Shown: in pieces, positions 41,138-48,636 of the stretch | How the letters are laid out: each line of letters starts with the position of its first letter | Numbering within the stretch: position 1 is the first letter of the stretch | Position numbers and translations under genes: made by a program | The notes under the pieces: model-generated | The model's database searches: none | What the model was told of the DNA's origin: nothing | What the model saw: only the letters and a program-made list of their open reading frames with translations | Assembly: GCA_015063955.1 (NCBI GenBank) | Contig: SVTD01000009.1 | Location: 1-51,062 of the forward strand | DNA length: 51,062 bases | DNA from: Oscillospiraceae bacterium | Lineage (GTDB): Bacteria > Bacillota > Clostridia > Oscillospirales > CAG-272 | Direction: 5' to 3'

Positions 41138-42325
41138 ATGATAACTGTAGATTTTAAAGGAAAAAAGCTTCCGCTTCTCGGTCTTGGTACTATGCGCTTT
41201 CCGCTGATCGAGGGAAGCACCGATGCCAAGGATATTGACGTTGAAAAAACTGCCGAGCTTATAGATACGGCAATGTCGGCCGGGGTCAATTATTTTGATA
41301 CCGCATATCCTTATCACGCATCTCAGTCAGAGATCGTTCTCGGAAAGCTGCTTTCAAAATACCCGAGAGGATCGTATTATCTTGCAACTAAGTTTCCGGG
41401 TCATCAGATACTTTCATCATATGATCCCGCATCGGTTTTTGAGGATCAGCTTAGAAAATGCAGCGTTGACTATTTCGATTTCTATCTCTTACATAACGTA
41501 TATGAAAATTCCATCGATACCTATAACGACCCGAAATGGGGAATTATTGATTACTTCGTAAAGCAGAAAAGGGAAGGGCGCATAAAGCATCTGGGCTTTT
41601 CATCTCACGGCGGTGTTGAGCTTTTGAGAAGATTTCTCGATCAACACGGCGATAATATGGAGTTCTGCCAGATACAGCTTAATTATCTTGACTGGACGCT
41701 CCAGGATGCAAAGGAAAAATGCCGCCTGCTCGATGAGTACAATATTCCCATATGGGTAATGGAGCCCGTTCGCGGAGGAAAGCTTGCAACACTGAGGGAA
41801 GAGGATACGCGCTCTCTTATGGAGATACATCCGGATTGGTCAAGTGCCGAATGGGCATTCCGCTGGCTTCAGGGCGTAGATAACGTAAAAATGATCCTCA
41901 GCGGTATGACAACAGTAGACCAGCTTCGGGAAAATATCAATACCTTTTCAAACTACCAAAAATTAACAAATTATGAACAACAGGCCCTTTATAAAATTGC
42001 AGACAAAATGAGGGATACCGTACCGTGTACCGCCTGCAGATACTGTACCGAGGGATGTCCGCAGGGAATAGATATTCCGGAAATGCTTGCAAATTATAAC
42101 GAGATATGCTTTTCGCCATCCTTTAATATAGGAATGCGGATGGATGCCGTACCTGAGGGTCGGCGCGCACAGGACTGCATAGGATGCAACAGATGTACGT
42201 CGGTTTGTCCGCAGAAGATCGATATACCGTCAGCGCTGTCAGATTTTACGGTAAGGCTTGAGAAGCTGCCTAAGTGGGCAGATATATGCAGAGAGCGTGA
42301 AAAAGCTGCCAAAGGCGCCAAATAA
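41138..42325 (+). CDS. aldo/keto reductase with C-terminal 2[4Fe-4S] ferredoxin domain
   Basis: 395 aa. An AKR TIM barrel (about 1-285) has catalytic Asp/Tyr in NYFDTAYPYHASQSE (about 51-65), Lys in LATKFPGH and His in YFDFYLLHNV. A ferredoxin-like tail has two Cys clusters, CTACRYCTEGCP (about 295) and CIGCNRCTSVCP (about 345). This architecture is common in anaerobic bacteria and may allow electrons to pass between NAD(P)H and an Fe-S partner; substrate is unknown. The gap to GH43 is 9 nt, with GAGGAAACTATG, so the two are an operon. Confidence 0.92.
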   Translation: MITVDFKGKKLPLLGLGTMRFPLIEGSTDAKDIDVEKTAELIDTAMSAGVNYFDTAYPYHASQSEIVLGKLLSKYPRGSYYLATKFPGHQILSSYDPASVFEDQLRKCSVDYFDFYLLHNVYENSIDTYNDPKWGIIDYFVKQKREGRIKHLGFSSHGGVELLRRFLDQHGDNMEFCQIQLNYLDWTLQDAKEKCRLLDEYNIPIWVMEPVRGGKLATLREEDTRSLMEIHPDWSSAEWAFRWLQGVDNVKMILSGMTTVDQLRENINTFSNYQKLTNYEQQALYKIADKMRDTVPCTACRYCTEGCPQGIDIPEMLANYNEICFSPSFNIGMRMDAVPEGRRAQDCIGCNRCTSVCPQKIDIPSALSDFTVRLEKLPKWADICREREKAAKGAK

Positions 42326-42329
42326 CAAC

Positions 42330-42355
42330 AAAAACGGGCATAGTCCCGTTTTTTT
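42330..42355 (+). terminator. terminator after the aldo/keto reductase
   Basis: AAAAACGGG / CCCGTTTTT with a 6-nt loop and a T run; the next promoter starts in the T run. Confidence 0.85.
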
Positions 42356-42356
42356 G

Positions 42357-42385
42357 TTGACCTTTGGGAAACAATATGATATAAT
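42357..42385 (+). promoter_or_regulatory. extended -10 promoter of coaX
   Basis: TTGACC (42357-42362), a 17-bp spacer ending TGA, TATAAT (42380-42385). This leaves an unusually long leader of about 175 nt before coaX. Confidence 0.85.
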
Positions 42386-42492
42386 AATTTTTTAGAAAAA
42401 CAATACCGTTCGATCATAGCCTTTTTTTCTACCTTATGAGTTGAGGGAATAGCAGTAAGACGGATTCAAATAACTCCCCATTCCCAAAGATC

Positions 42493-42524
42493 CAATTATA
42501 CAAAATGCAAATTTTGTATAATTG
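42493..42524. repeat. 14-bp-arm palindrome in the coaX leader
   Basis: CAATTATACAAAAT (42493-42506) and ATTTTGTATAATTG (42511-42524) with a 4-nt loop GCAA. The same 14-mer recurs at 43358 and its core at 43378. It could be an operator, an RNA hairpin or a repeat-element end. Confidence 0.8.
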
Positions 42525-42569
42525 AGGGAAGCGAAAACAGAGGTTTATGTATTATTTATGGAGGTTTTT

Positions 42570-43379
42570 ATGCTGCTTTGCGTAGATATCGGCAATACCA
42601 ATATCAATTTCGGTATTTTTAACGGCTCTGCAGACGAGCTTATTTTGAGCTTTTCAATTTCAGCTCATACCAGACGCACTGCTGACGAGTTTTCTCTCGT
42701 TATAAAGCAAATGATGCGCGAATCTCTTGGCGATGTTCTACCCGATTCATTTTGCATTTCCTCCGTGGTGCCCACTCTTACGCAGGACGTTTCATACGCC
42801 TGTAAAAAGATCTGCGGCTGTGAGCCCTTCGTTATTTCCTCGGGCACAAAGACCGGCTTTCCCATAAAAATCGACGTACAGTCTCAGCTCGGTGCGGATA
42901 TCGTTTCCAATACAGCGGCAGCTTTCAGATTCGTGGAGCCTCCCTTTGCCGTTATTGACGTTGGCACTGCAACTACCGTAACTGCAGTAGATTCGAAGGG
43001 ACAGCTTATAGGTACTGCCATCGCTCCCGGTGCAAATATTTCTTTTGAGGCTCTCAGGGACTCCTGTGCGCTTCTTACTGATATTTCATTCACAATGCCT
43101 GAATCAGTCATCGGTAAAAACTCTCAGGACAGCATCAGAAGCGGTATTTTTTACGGTCATATTTATATGATCGACGGATTTATAAGGCAGATCCGCTCAG
43201 AGCTTTGTGGGGACGGCGAAAAGCTTTCTCTGATAGGAACCGGCGGGCTTTCCGAAAAGATCCTTCCTTATTGTCGCAATAAATTTGAGATTATTCCCGA
43301 TCTTACGCTGAAGGGAGCGGCAGCGCTCTACTATCATAATACTCAGAATCGCCATCGCAATTATACAAAATCCGTTTAA
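42570..43379 (+). CDS. coaX: type III pantothenate kinase
   Basis: A 269-aa ASKHA-fold kinase for the first step of coenzyme A synthesis; type III enzymes are not feedback inhibited by CoA and need a monovalent cation. The N-terminal phosphate motif DIGNTNINFGIF (6-17), GADIVSNTAAAF (about 109-120) and DVGTATTVTAVD (about 130-141) define the family. TGGAGGTTTTTATG fixes ATG 42570; the ORF-track form from 42522 begins inside the palindromic leader. Its last codons lie within one of the AATTATACAAAA copies. Confidence 0.94.
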   Translation: MLLCVDIGNTNINFGIFNGSADELILSFSISAHTRRTADEFSLVIKQMMRESLGDVLPDSFCISSVVPTLTQDVSYACKKICGCEPFVISSGTKTGFPIKIDVQSQLGADIVSNTAAAFRFVEPPFAVIDVGTATTVTAVDSKGQLIGTAIAPGANISFEALRDSCALLTDISFTMPESVIGKNSQDSIRSGIFYGHIYMIDGFIRQIRSELCGDGEKLSLIGTGGLSEKILPYCRNKFEIIPDLTLKGAAALYYHNTQNRHRNYTKSV

Positions 43380-43389
43380 TTATACAAAA
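43358..43389 (+). repeat. two direct AATTATACAAAA copies at the coaX 3' end
   Basis: CAATTATACAAAAT (43358-43371) overlaps the final coaX codons (N-Y-T-K-S-V), and AATTATACAAAA (43378-43389) starts at the stop codon. Both match the arms of the leader palindrome at 42493-42524. Confidence 0.8.
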
Positions 43390-43481
43390 CTCTTTTTCAT
43401 TTATTCGTTAATTAAGCCAAGGCTTGATTATATAAATTCAATACATGCGTTTTACCGTCGATGATTCGCGGAAAACAGCAT

Positions 43482-43502
43482 CGGGGTTCAAGTCCCCGGA
43501 GG
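43482..43502 (+). promoter_or_regulatory. tRNA T-arm-like hairpin next to the panT RBS
   Basis: CGGGG-TTCAAGT-CCCCG (43482-43498) has exactly the geometry of a tRNA T arm, a 5-bp stem and 7-nt loop. It is followed at once by the SD GGAGG (43498-43502). No anticodon arm or acceptor stem can be completed around it, so this is not a functional tRNA. Folding could limit access to the SD. Confidence 0.5.
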
Positions 43503-43509
43503 TATTTCT

Positions 43510-44133
43510 ATGTCAAATAAAATTGACAGACGTTCTGTTACACAAAAGCTTGTGTATCTTTCGTTTTTAGCAGCACTTATCGTAGTTCTGCAGGTCCTCG
43601 CATCGTACATTAAGGTGGGAGCCGTCAGCATTTGCCTTGTTCTTCTCCCTATTGTATTCGGAGGAATGCTTTTCGGTTTGAATGCCGGCTTGTTTCTCGG
43701 TATTGTGTTTGGATTGCTCACCTTCATTCTTGGTCTTACCGGCTTTGATCCCGGAACACTGGCGATGATACAGTTCAAGCCCATTGAAACATTCGCTATC
43801 TGCGTAATAAAGGGTGCACTTGCAGGTCTCCTCTCTTCCCTTGCGTATAAAGGAATGTTCAAGCTTACAAAGAATAACGTTTATCTCTCGTCTTTAGTCG
43901 GATTTATCGTTGCTCCTGTTGTCAATACTTCGATCTATATTCTCGGTGTTGCATTATTCTTCAAGGATTTCTATCAATTTACCCAAAGCGGATTCGCTTT
44001 GATCGTTGCTATCTTTATAGCAATTATCGTTAATTTTATTTCTGAGTTTCTTCTTAACGTTATCTGCGGACCTCTCATTGCGCTGGCGGCGTCAAGAAAT
44101 AAGTCCGTAAAGAAGATCTTATATAAACAGTAA
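43510..44133 (+). CDS. panT: ECF transporter S component, probable pantothenate
   Basis: 207 aa with about six membrane helices. It has the S-component features: a basic N-terminus, KLVYLSFLAALIVVLQ, and short-residue helices rich in Ala/Gly used to contact the shared EcfT. It needs EcfA/EcfA'/EcfT, encoded elsewhere. Substrate is inferred from the gene order: it follows coaX, the next enzyme in pantothenate use. Another vitamin precursor cannot be excluded. GGAGGTATTTCTATG gives the start. Confidence 0.82.
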   Translation: MSNKIDRRSVTQKLVYLSFLAALIVVLQVLASYIKVGAVSICLVLLPIVFGGMLFGLNAGLFLGIVFGLLTFILGLTGFDPGTLAMIQFKPIETFAICVIKGALAGLLSSLAYKGMFKLTKNNVYLSSLVGFIVAPVVNTSIYILGVALFFKDFYQFTQSGFALIVAIFIAIIVNFISEFLLNVICGPLIALAASRNKSVKKILYKQ

Positions 44134-44162
44134 GCTTTATTTCATTTGTTTAAAATAAGTTC

Positions 44163-44191
44163 TTGCTTTTTTTCATCCAATATGATATAAT
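44163..44191 (+). promoter_or_regulatory. extended -10 promoter of the 44243 gene
   Basis: TTGCTT (44163-44168), a 17-bp spacer ending TGA, TATAAT (44186-44191). Directly after, TTTTATACA is repeated (44191-44215 region), a possible operator. Confidence 0.75.
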
Positions 44192-44242
44192 TTTATACAG
44201 TATATTTTATACAATAAATTCAATAACATTTTGGAGGATATT

Positions 44243-44686
44243 ATGGCTGCACCCAAAGTAAAAGTCAGAGTTATGTACTCTACAAAGAAGGCTAAGGTTA
44301 AGACATTTGCCGAGGCTATCTCCCAGGCATTCAAGTGCCTTGCAAACCAGGTTCCCGGTGACTTCCCTTGCGATAAGGAAAGAGTTGTTTTCATCGGTAT
44401 GACAATTAAGGACGCTCCCGAAGACAAGCTTCGTCTTTTCTGCCGCGAGCTTACTCCTGCAAGAGCTCAGAACGTAGCTCTCTTCGTTGACGGACCTAAG
44501 GGAGACGACAACAAGGGTCTTAAGGTTATCATCGATACTCTCAAGGAGGCAGGCACAAACGTGCTTACAGATGATATCTACTACGTAAACGGCGGTCCCG
44601 CTATCTTCGGCGGTAAGAAGATCAGCCTTGAAGAGCGTACAGAGATCGTACGTTGGGCTGAGGGCATCGTTGCTAAGCTTTCCTGA
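44243..44686 (+). CDS. degenerate flavodoxin-like protein
   Basis: 147 aa, with a beta-alpha pattern like short flavodoxins: KVRVMYSTKKAKVKTFAEAI for strand 1/helix 1, ERVVFIGMTIK for strand 3, and AQNVALFVDGP for strand 4. The FMN phosphate loop (S/T-x-T-G-x-T) is replaced by STKKAKV, so FMN binding is doubtful; this is an inference from pattern, and no family was recognised with certainty. TTGGAGGATATTATG, codon bias and a strong promoter suggest abundant expression. It is monocistronic. Confidence 0.7.
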   Translation: MAAPKVKVRVMYSTKKAKVKTFAEAISQAFKCLANQVPGDFPCDKERVVFIGMTIKDAPEDKLRLFCRELTPARAQNVALFVDGPKGDDNKGLKVIIDTLKEAGTNVLTDDIYYVNGGPAIFGGKKISLEERTEIVRWAEGIVAKLS

Positions 44687-44692
44687 ATACAT

Positions 44693-44724
44693 AAAAATCG
44701 GCGGAAATTCCGCCGATTTTTTTT
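44693..44724 (+). terminator. intrinsic terminator of the 44243 gene
   Basis: A 12-bp stem AAAAATCGGCGG / CCGCCGATTTTT with loop AAATT and an 8-T run. Confidence 0.95.
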
Positions 44725-44734
44725 GCAAAAGGGG

Positions 44735-44763
44735 TTGACAAGTACAATTGTCGATGCTATACT
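44735..44763 (+). promoter_or_regulatory. consensus promoter of ylxM-ffh
   Basis: TTGACA (44735-44740), a 17-bp spacer ending TGC, TATACT (44758-44763). The partial palindrome GACAAGTACAATTGTC covers the -35 and spacer. Confidence 0.9.
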
Positions 44764-44765
44764 AT

Positions 44766-44784
44766 GTAAAGCGTTTTGCTTTAC
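44766..44784 (+). promoter_or_regulatory. hairpin at the 5' end of the ylxM mRNA
   Basis: GTAAAGC / GCTTTAC (44766-44784) with a 5-nt loop lies right after the -10, at or near the expected transcription start. It could stabilise the mRNA 5' end or be an operator. Confidence 0.5.
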
Positions 44785-44823
44785 AGCCAAATTCATCCAC
44801 AGCTATGAAAGCGCGGTTAAGAT

Positions 44824-45171
44824 ATGTTTAAAAAAGATATGCATATTTCCCTGCTCCTTGACTTTTACGGAGATATTCTTTCAGAGCGCCGTCGGGAGCT
44901 GACGGGTCTATATTATAACGATGACCTTTCCCTTTCGGAGATCGCTGAAATATCAGGCATTTCCCGCCAGGGTGTGCGTGATGCCGTAAAAAAGAGCGAG
45001 GCTGAGCTTCTCAATCTTGAGGAAAAGCTGGGGCTTGCCGGAAGATACGAGGAGCTGAGAGTTCAGCTTGCAAATATCTCCCGTGAGCTTGGCTCCATAG
45101 AGCTTGAGGATGAGGTAAAGGAAAACAGGCTGAAAAGCATAGCAAAAGAGCTCTCTGAGCTGAATATTTAA
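44824..45171 (+). CDS. ylxM: YlxM/p13-family SRP-associated HTH protein
   Basis: 115 aa. The HTH region is LSLSEIAEISGISRQGVRDAVKKSEAELLNLEEKLGL, typical of the UPF0122 family, which is almost always encoded next to ffh and modulates SRP components in streptococci. A C-terminal helical tail follows. No strong SD precedes the ATG (GGTTAAGATATG), unlike most genes here. It lies 15 nt upstream of ffh, in one operon. Confidence 0.93.
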   Translation: MFKKDMHISLLLDFYGDILSERRRELTGLYYNDDLSLSEIAEISGISRQGVRDAVKKSEAELLNLEEKLGLAGRYEELRVQLANISRELGSIELEDEVKENRLKSIAKELSELNI

Positions 45172-45186
45172 AGGAGGCGCGGTAAG

Positions 45187-46524
45187 ATGAGTATGTTCTC
45201 AAGTCTTTCCGAAAAACTGAATAAGGCTTTCGGAAAATTCCGTAATAAGGGTAAGCTTACCGAGGCCGATATTAAAGAAGGAATGCGCGAAATAAAGCTT
45301 GCCCTCCTTGAGGCAGACGTAAGCTTTAAAGTAACGAAGGATTTTATAAAGCAGGTTTCCGAGCGTGCTGTAGGCGCCGAGGTTCTTGAGAGCCTCGTTC
45401 CCTCCCAGCAGATCGTAAAGATCGTAAATGAGGAGCTTATCCGCCTTATGGGCAGCACTCAGTCAAAGCTTGAGATCGCTTCAAATCCTCCGACTGTTAT
45501 AATGATGTGCGGTCTCCAGGGCGCAGGTAAAACAACCCACTCCGCAAAGATCGCGTCACTTTATAAAAAGCAGGGCAAGAATCCCCTTCTCGTTGCCTGC
45601 GATATTTACCGTCCTGCGGCTATCAAGCAGCTTCAGGTAGTAGGTGAAGCGATAGGTGTTCCTGTATTTGAAATGGGCACAGAGAACCCCGTAAAGATCG
45701 CAAAGGAGGCTCTCAGCTACGCAAAGCGACACGGACACGATATGGTATTTATTGATACCGCAGGCCGTCTCCACATTGATGAAGTTCTGATGAATGAGCT
45801 TTCTGAGATCAAAAAGGTAACGAACCCCAATGAGATCCTTCTCGTAGTTGATGCAATGCTCGGTCAGGATGCGGTCAACGTTTCCAAATCCTTCAATGAC
45901 CTCCTTGACATTACGGGCGTAGTTCTCACAAAGCTTGACGGTGATACACGAGGCGGTGCGGCACTTTCCGTCCGTCACGTTACGGGTAAGCCCATCAAAT
46001 TCGTAGGTACAGGCGAAAAGCTTGATACCATCGAGCCCTTCTACCCCGACAGAATGGCATCCAGGATCCTCGGTATGGGCGACGTGCTCACTCTTATTGA
46101 GAAGGCTGAGCAGGCTATAGACCAAAAGAAGGCTGAGGAGCTTGAAAAGAAGATCCGCGAAAACACCTTTACCCTTTCCGATTATCTCGATCAGCTGAGA
46201 CAGCTCAAAAAAATGGGCAGCCTTGAAAGCATTATGGCGATGATGCCCGGTATGAACTCCGGAGCGCTCAAGGATGCAAAGATCGATGAGGGCGCAATGG
46301 CAAAGACCGAGGCGATCATCCTCTCCATGACACAGAAGGAGCGAGACCGCCCCGATATTATCAACGGCTCCCGCCGCAAGCGTATTGCAAAAGGAAGCGG
46401 AACTTCAGTTGAAGAGGTCAACCGCCTTATGAAGCAGTACGAGCAGATGAACAAAATGATAAAGCAGTTCAGCGGTATGGGCAAAAAAGGCAAAAAAAGG
46501 ATGAAAATGCCGTTTAACATATAA
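45187..46524 (+). CDS. ffh: signal recognition particle protein Ffh
   Basis: 445 aa, SRP54 GTPase that binds signal sequences with the SRP RNA. N domain at about 1-90; G domain with P-loop GLQGAGKTT (109-117), DTAGRLHID, and [10 protein letters not shown]; then a Met-rich M domain ([15 protein letters not shown] and [14 protein letters not shown]). The G1 loop reads [12 protein letters not shown], where GSGKTTTAGKLA is common; this is a modest variant. AAAGGAGGCGCGGTAAGATG is the SD context. The SRP RNA gene was not found in the window. Confidence 0.97.
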   Translation: MSMFSSLSEKLNKAFGKFRNKGKLTEADIKEGMREIKLALLEADVSFKVTKDFIKQVSERAVGAEVLESLVPSQQIVKIVNEELIRLMGSTQSKLEIASNPPTVIMMCGLQGAGKTTHSAKIASLYKKQGKNPLLVACDIYRPAAIKQLQVVGEAIGVPVFEMGTENPVKIAKEALSYAKRHGHDMVFIDTAGRLHIDEVLMNELSEIKKVTNPNEILLVVDAMLGQDAVNVSKSFNDLLDITGVVLTKLDGDTRGGAALSVRHVTGKPIKFVGTGEKLDTIEPFYPDRMASRILGMGDVLTLIEKAEQAIDQKKAEELEKKIRENTFTLSDYLDQLRQLKKMGSLESIMAMMPGMNSGALKDAKIDEGAMAKTEAIILSMTQKERDRPDIINGSRRKRIAKGSGTSVEEVNRLMKQYEQMNKMIKQFSGMGKKGKKRMKMPFNI

Positions 46525-46585
46525 CGGATTTTTATATAAATTAAAACAAAAAACAAAATCAAAAACATTTTTGGAGGACAAAAAA

Positions 46586-46828
46586 ATGGTTAAGATCAGA
46601 CTTAGAAGAATGGGCGCAAAGAAGGCTCCCTTTTACCGTGTAGTTGTTGCAGATTCCCGCTATCCCCGTGATGGCCGTTTCATCGAAGAGGTTGGTACTT
46701 ACAACCCCATGACAGAGCCTGCAACCGTTAAGCTTAACAAGGAAGCAATCGACAAGTGGATCGCTAACGGCGCTCAGCCCACAGACACCGTAAAGGCTCT
46801 TATCGAAAAGTACTCTGACGCTGAGTAA
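46586..46828 (+). CDS. rpsP: ribosomal protein S16
   Basis: 80 aa. [24 protein letters not shown] at the N-terminus is the family signature, followed by YNPMTEP. TTTGGAGGACAAAAAAATG fixes ATG 46586 rather than the ORF-track 46571. It lies about 60 nt after ffh, with no terminator between, so it is probably co-transcribed. Confidence 0.97.
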   Translation: MVKIRLRRMGAKKAPFYRVVVADSRYPRDGRFIEEVGTYNPMTEPATVKLNKEAIDKWIANGAQPTDTVKALIEKYSDAE

Positions 46829-46848
46829 TATCGGCCCGGAGGAAGTCA

Positions 46849-47085
46849 ATGATAGATCTTGTTCGTCTTCTTGAGGATATGGCAAAATCCATCGTTGATA
46901 ACCCTGATGAAGTAAAAGTAAGCCAGGAGATCAACGGTGATAACGTCACATTAACACTCAAGGTCGCTGAGAGCGATATGGGAATGGTCATCGGAAAGCA
47001 CGGCAATATTGCAAGAGCTATCCGTACCGTAACCAAGGCTGCCGCAAAGCTTGCGGACATGAAGGTAAACGTTGAGATAAGATAA
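46849..47085 (+). CDS. khpA: KH-domain RNA-binding protein KhpA
   Basis: A 78-aa KH protein (YlqC family). The GxxG loop is GKHG in MGMVIGKHGNIARAIRTV. KhpA pairs with KhpB in several Firmicutes and affects cell division and translation. The position after rpsP is conserved. rimM, trmD and rplS, the usual next genes, do not follow; a terminator does. Confidence 0.95.
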   Translation: MIDLVRLLEDMAKSIVDNPDEVKVSQEINGDNVTLTLKVAESDMGMVIGKHGNIARAIRTVTKAAAKLADMKVNVEIR

Positions 47086-47093
47086 CTCACGAT

Positions 47094-47125
47094 AAAAAGA
47101 CTGCCCTTTCGGGCAGTCTTTTTGT
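47094..47125. terminator. terminator after khpA
   Basis: AAAAAGACTGCCC / GGGCAGTCTTTTT with loop TTTC: a 13-bp stem between convergent khpA and the MATE gene, functional in both directions. Confidence 0.93.
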
Positions 47126-47126
47126 A

Positions 47127-48488
47127 TTATGCGGCATCCTTTTTGGGAAATTTGCGCCGCATAAAGATAAAGCATATAAAATGAACCATAAAGGTAATAC
47201 CCCAGGAAAGAGGATATGATAAAAACAGCATAAATTCCGTGTGATATTCGGGGATCCTGAACACCGTGAACACCCAGAGAATGCGAAGTCCGCAGGCACC
47301 CAGAAGCGAGACTACCGTAGGCGTTACGGCATACCCCATTCCGCGGATCGCACCGACTATGCAGTCCATAAGACCGCAGACAAAGTAAAAACAGCAAACA
47401 AGCTTCATTCGCGTAAGCCCCGGATCAAGGATCTCGGGACGGGGGTCATAGATGGAAAGAAGCTGTTCTCCGAAAACAAAGGCAAGATTTCCGAGAAGCA
47501 GACCAGTTACGGCAGAGCTTGCGCAGGAGGTAAAGGCTATCCTGTTCAGGCGGCTGTACTTCCCTGCTCCCACGTTCTGGCTTACAAAGGTGATAGCACC
47601 CTGAGAGAATGCGTTCATTGCAACCCAAACAAAGCCCTCGATGCTTGCGGAAGCGGCACTACCGGCCATTACAACGGGGCCGAAGCCGTTGATGGATGAC
47701 TGAAGCACCACGTTTGAAAGGGCGAAAACAACGCCCTGAAATCCCGCGGGAATGCCTATTCTGAGTATTTTCAGCACGATCTTTTTGTCGGGCCTGAGCT
47801 TTCTTATATCGAATTTATAGCAATCCGTTTCCCTTGCGAGGCAAATTACGATCATAGCGGCAGAAACGACCTGAGAAATAACTGTTGCAAGAGCTACTCC
47901 CGCCACGTCCATTTTAAATACGATAACGAAAATGAGGTTCAGTACAACGTTTACGACTCCTGCGATCGCAAGAAAATACAGAGGCATCTTGGTATCACCC
48001 TTTGAACGGAGGATGGAGCTTCCGAAATTGTAGACGAGCATTGCTATCATTCCGAAGAAATATATCCTCAGATAAAGAGCTGAAAGCTCTCTCACCTCGT
48101 CGGGAGTCTGCATAAGTATAAGAAGATCGTCTGCAAATACGGTGCCAATTAACGTCAGCAAAACTCCGCTTACGATGCTTATAAAGAATGAGGTATGTAT
48201 AGTCTTTGATACTCCCTCGCCGTCCTTTGCTCCCATATAGTGAGCCGTAAGAACGTTCGCACCGGTAGAAAGACCGAGGAAAAGATTGGTCATAAGGTTA
48301 ACGAGAGAGGTGGTAGAGCCAACGGCCGCAAGTGAGTTTTCGCTTGCAAAGTTTCCAACGACAATGATGTCTGCAGCATTAAAAAGAAGCTGAAGAATGC
48401 TTGAGAGCATCAGCGGAAGCACAAGACGCAAAAGCCCCGGCAGTATAGGCCCTGAGCACATATCTATCGAATATTTGTTTTTTGCCAA
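47127..48488 (-). CDS. MATE family efflux transporter
   Basis: About 453 aa with 12 membrane helices, a cation-coupled exporter of drugs or metabolites. N-terminal LVLPLMLSSILQLLFNAADIIVVG and the matching second-half repeat (ILRIGIPAGFQGVVFALSNVVLQ) show the internal duplication of MATE proteins. The ORF track starts at GTG 48497. The SD spacing (AAGGTGATGGGATTG) matches other genes here only if TTG 48488 is the start, so that codon is preferred. Substrate cannot be told. Confidence 0.92.
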   Translation of the reverse strand: MAKNKYSIDMCSGPILPGLLRLVLPLMLSSILQLLFNAADIIVVGNFASENSLAAVGSTTSLVNLMTNLFLGLSTGANVLTAHYMGAKDGEGVSKTIHTSFFISIVSGVLLTLIGTVFADDLLILMQTPDEVRELSALYLRIYFFGMIAMLVYNFGSSILRSKGDTKMPLYFLAIAGVVNVVLNLIFVIVFKMDVAGVALATVISQVVSAAMIVICLARETDCYKFDIRKLRPDKKIVLKILRIGIPAGFQGVVFALSNVVLQSSINGFGPVVMAGSAASASIEGFVWVAMNAFSQGAITFVSQNVGAGKYSRLNRIAFTSCASSAVTGLLLGNLAFVFGEQLLSIYDPRPEILDPGLTRMKLVCCFYFVCGLMDCIVGAIRGMGYAVTPTVVSLLGACGLRILWVFTVFRIPEYHTEFMLFLSYPLSWGITFMVHFICFIFMRRKFPKKDAA

Positions 48489-48519
48489 TCCCATCACCTT
48501 GCTTTGAATAGATATATAT

Positions 48520-48548
48520 ATTATAATACCGGATTCGACTCAATACAA
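48520..48548 (-). promoter_or_regulatory. promoter of the MATE gene
   Basis: On the minus strand, TTGTAT (48548-48543), a 17-bp spacer, TATAAT (48525-48520), about 32 bp upstream of the TTG start. Confidence 0.55.
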
Positions 48549-48576
48549 TGAGAATAACAATTTGTTAACAAAATAC

Positions 48577-48605
48577 TTGCTTATTCAGCTACATGCTGAT
48601 ATAAT
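48577..48605 (+). promoter_or_regulatory. extended -10 promoter of the acyltransferase gene
   Basis: TTGCTT (48577-48582), a 17-bp spacer ending TGA, TATAAT (48600-48605), 31 bp upstream of the start and divergent from the MATE promoter. Confidence 0.75.
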
Positions 48606-48636
48606 CAATATAACACTTTTATAAACGGAGAAAGTT

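Noticed and set aside
42386-42569. Known riboswitch in the coaX leader
   Set aside because: I recognised no consensus of TPP, FMN, cobalamin, SAM, glycine, PreQ1 or related classes; only simple inverted repeats are seen.
43440-43512. tRNA gene upstream of panT
   Set aside because: Only a T-arm-like hairpin can be formed; no acceptor, D or anticodon arm fits in the flanking bases.
44693-45186. SRP RNA gene near ffh
   Set aside because: The conserved SRP RNA core (GGAAGCAGCC-like) was not found in the intergenic regions around ylxM-ffh.
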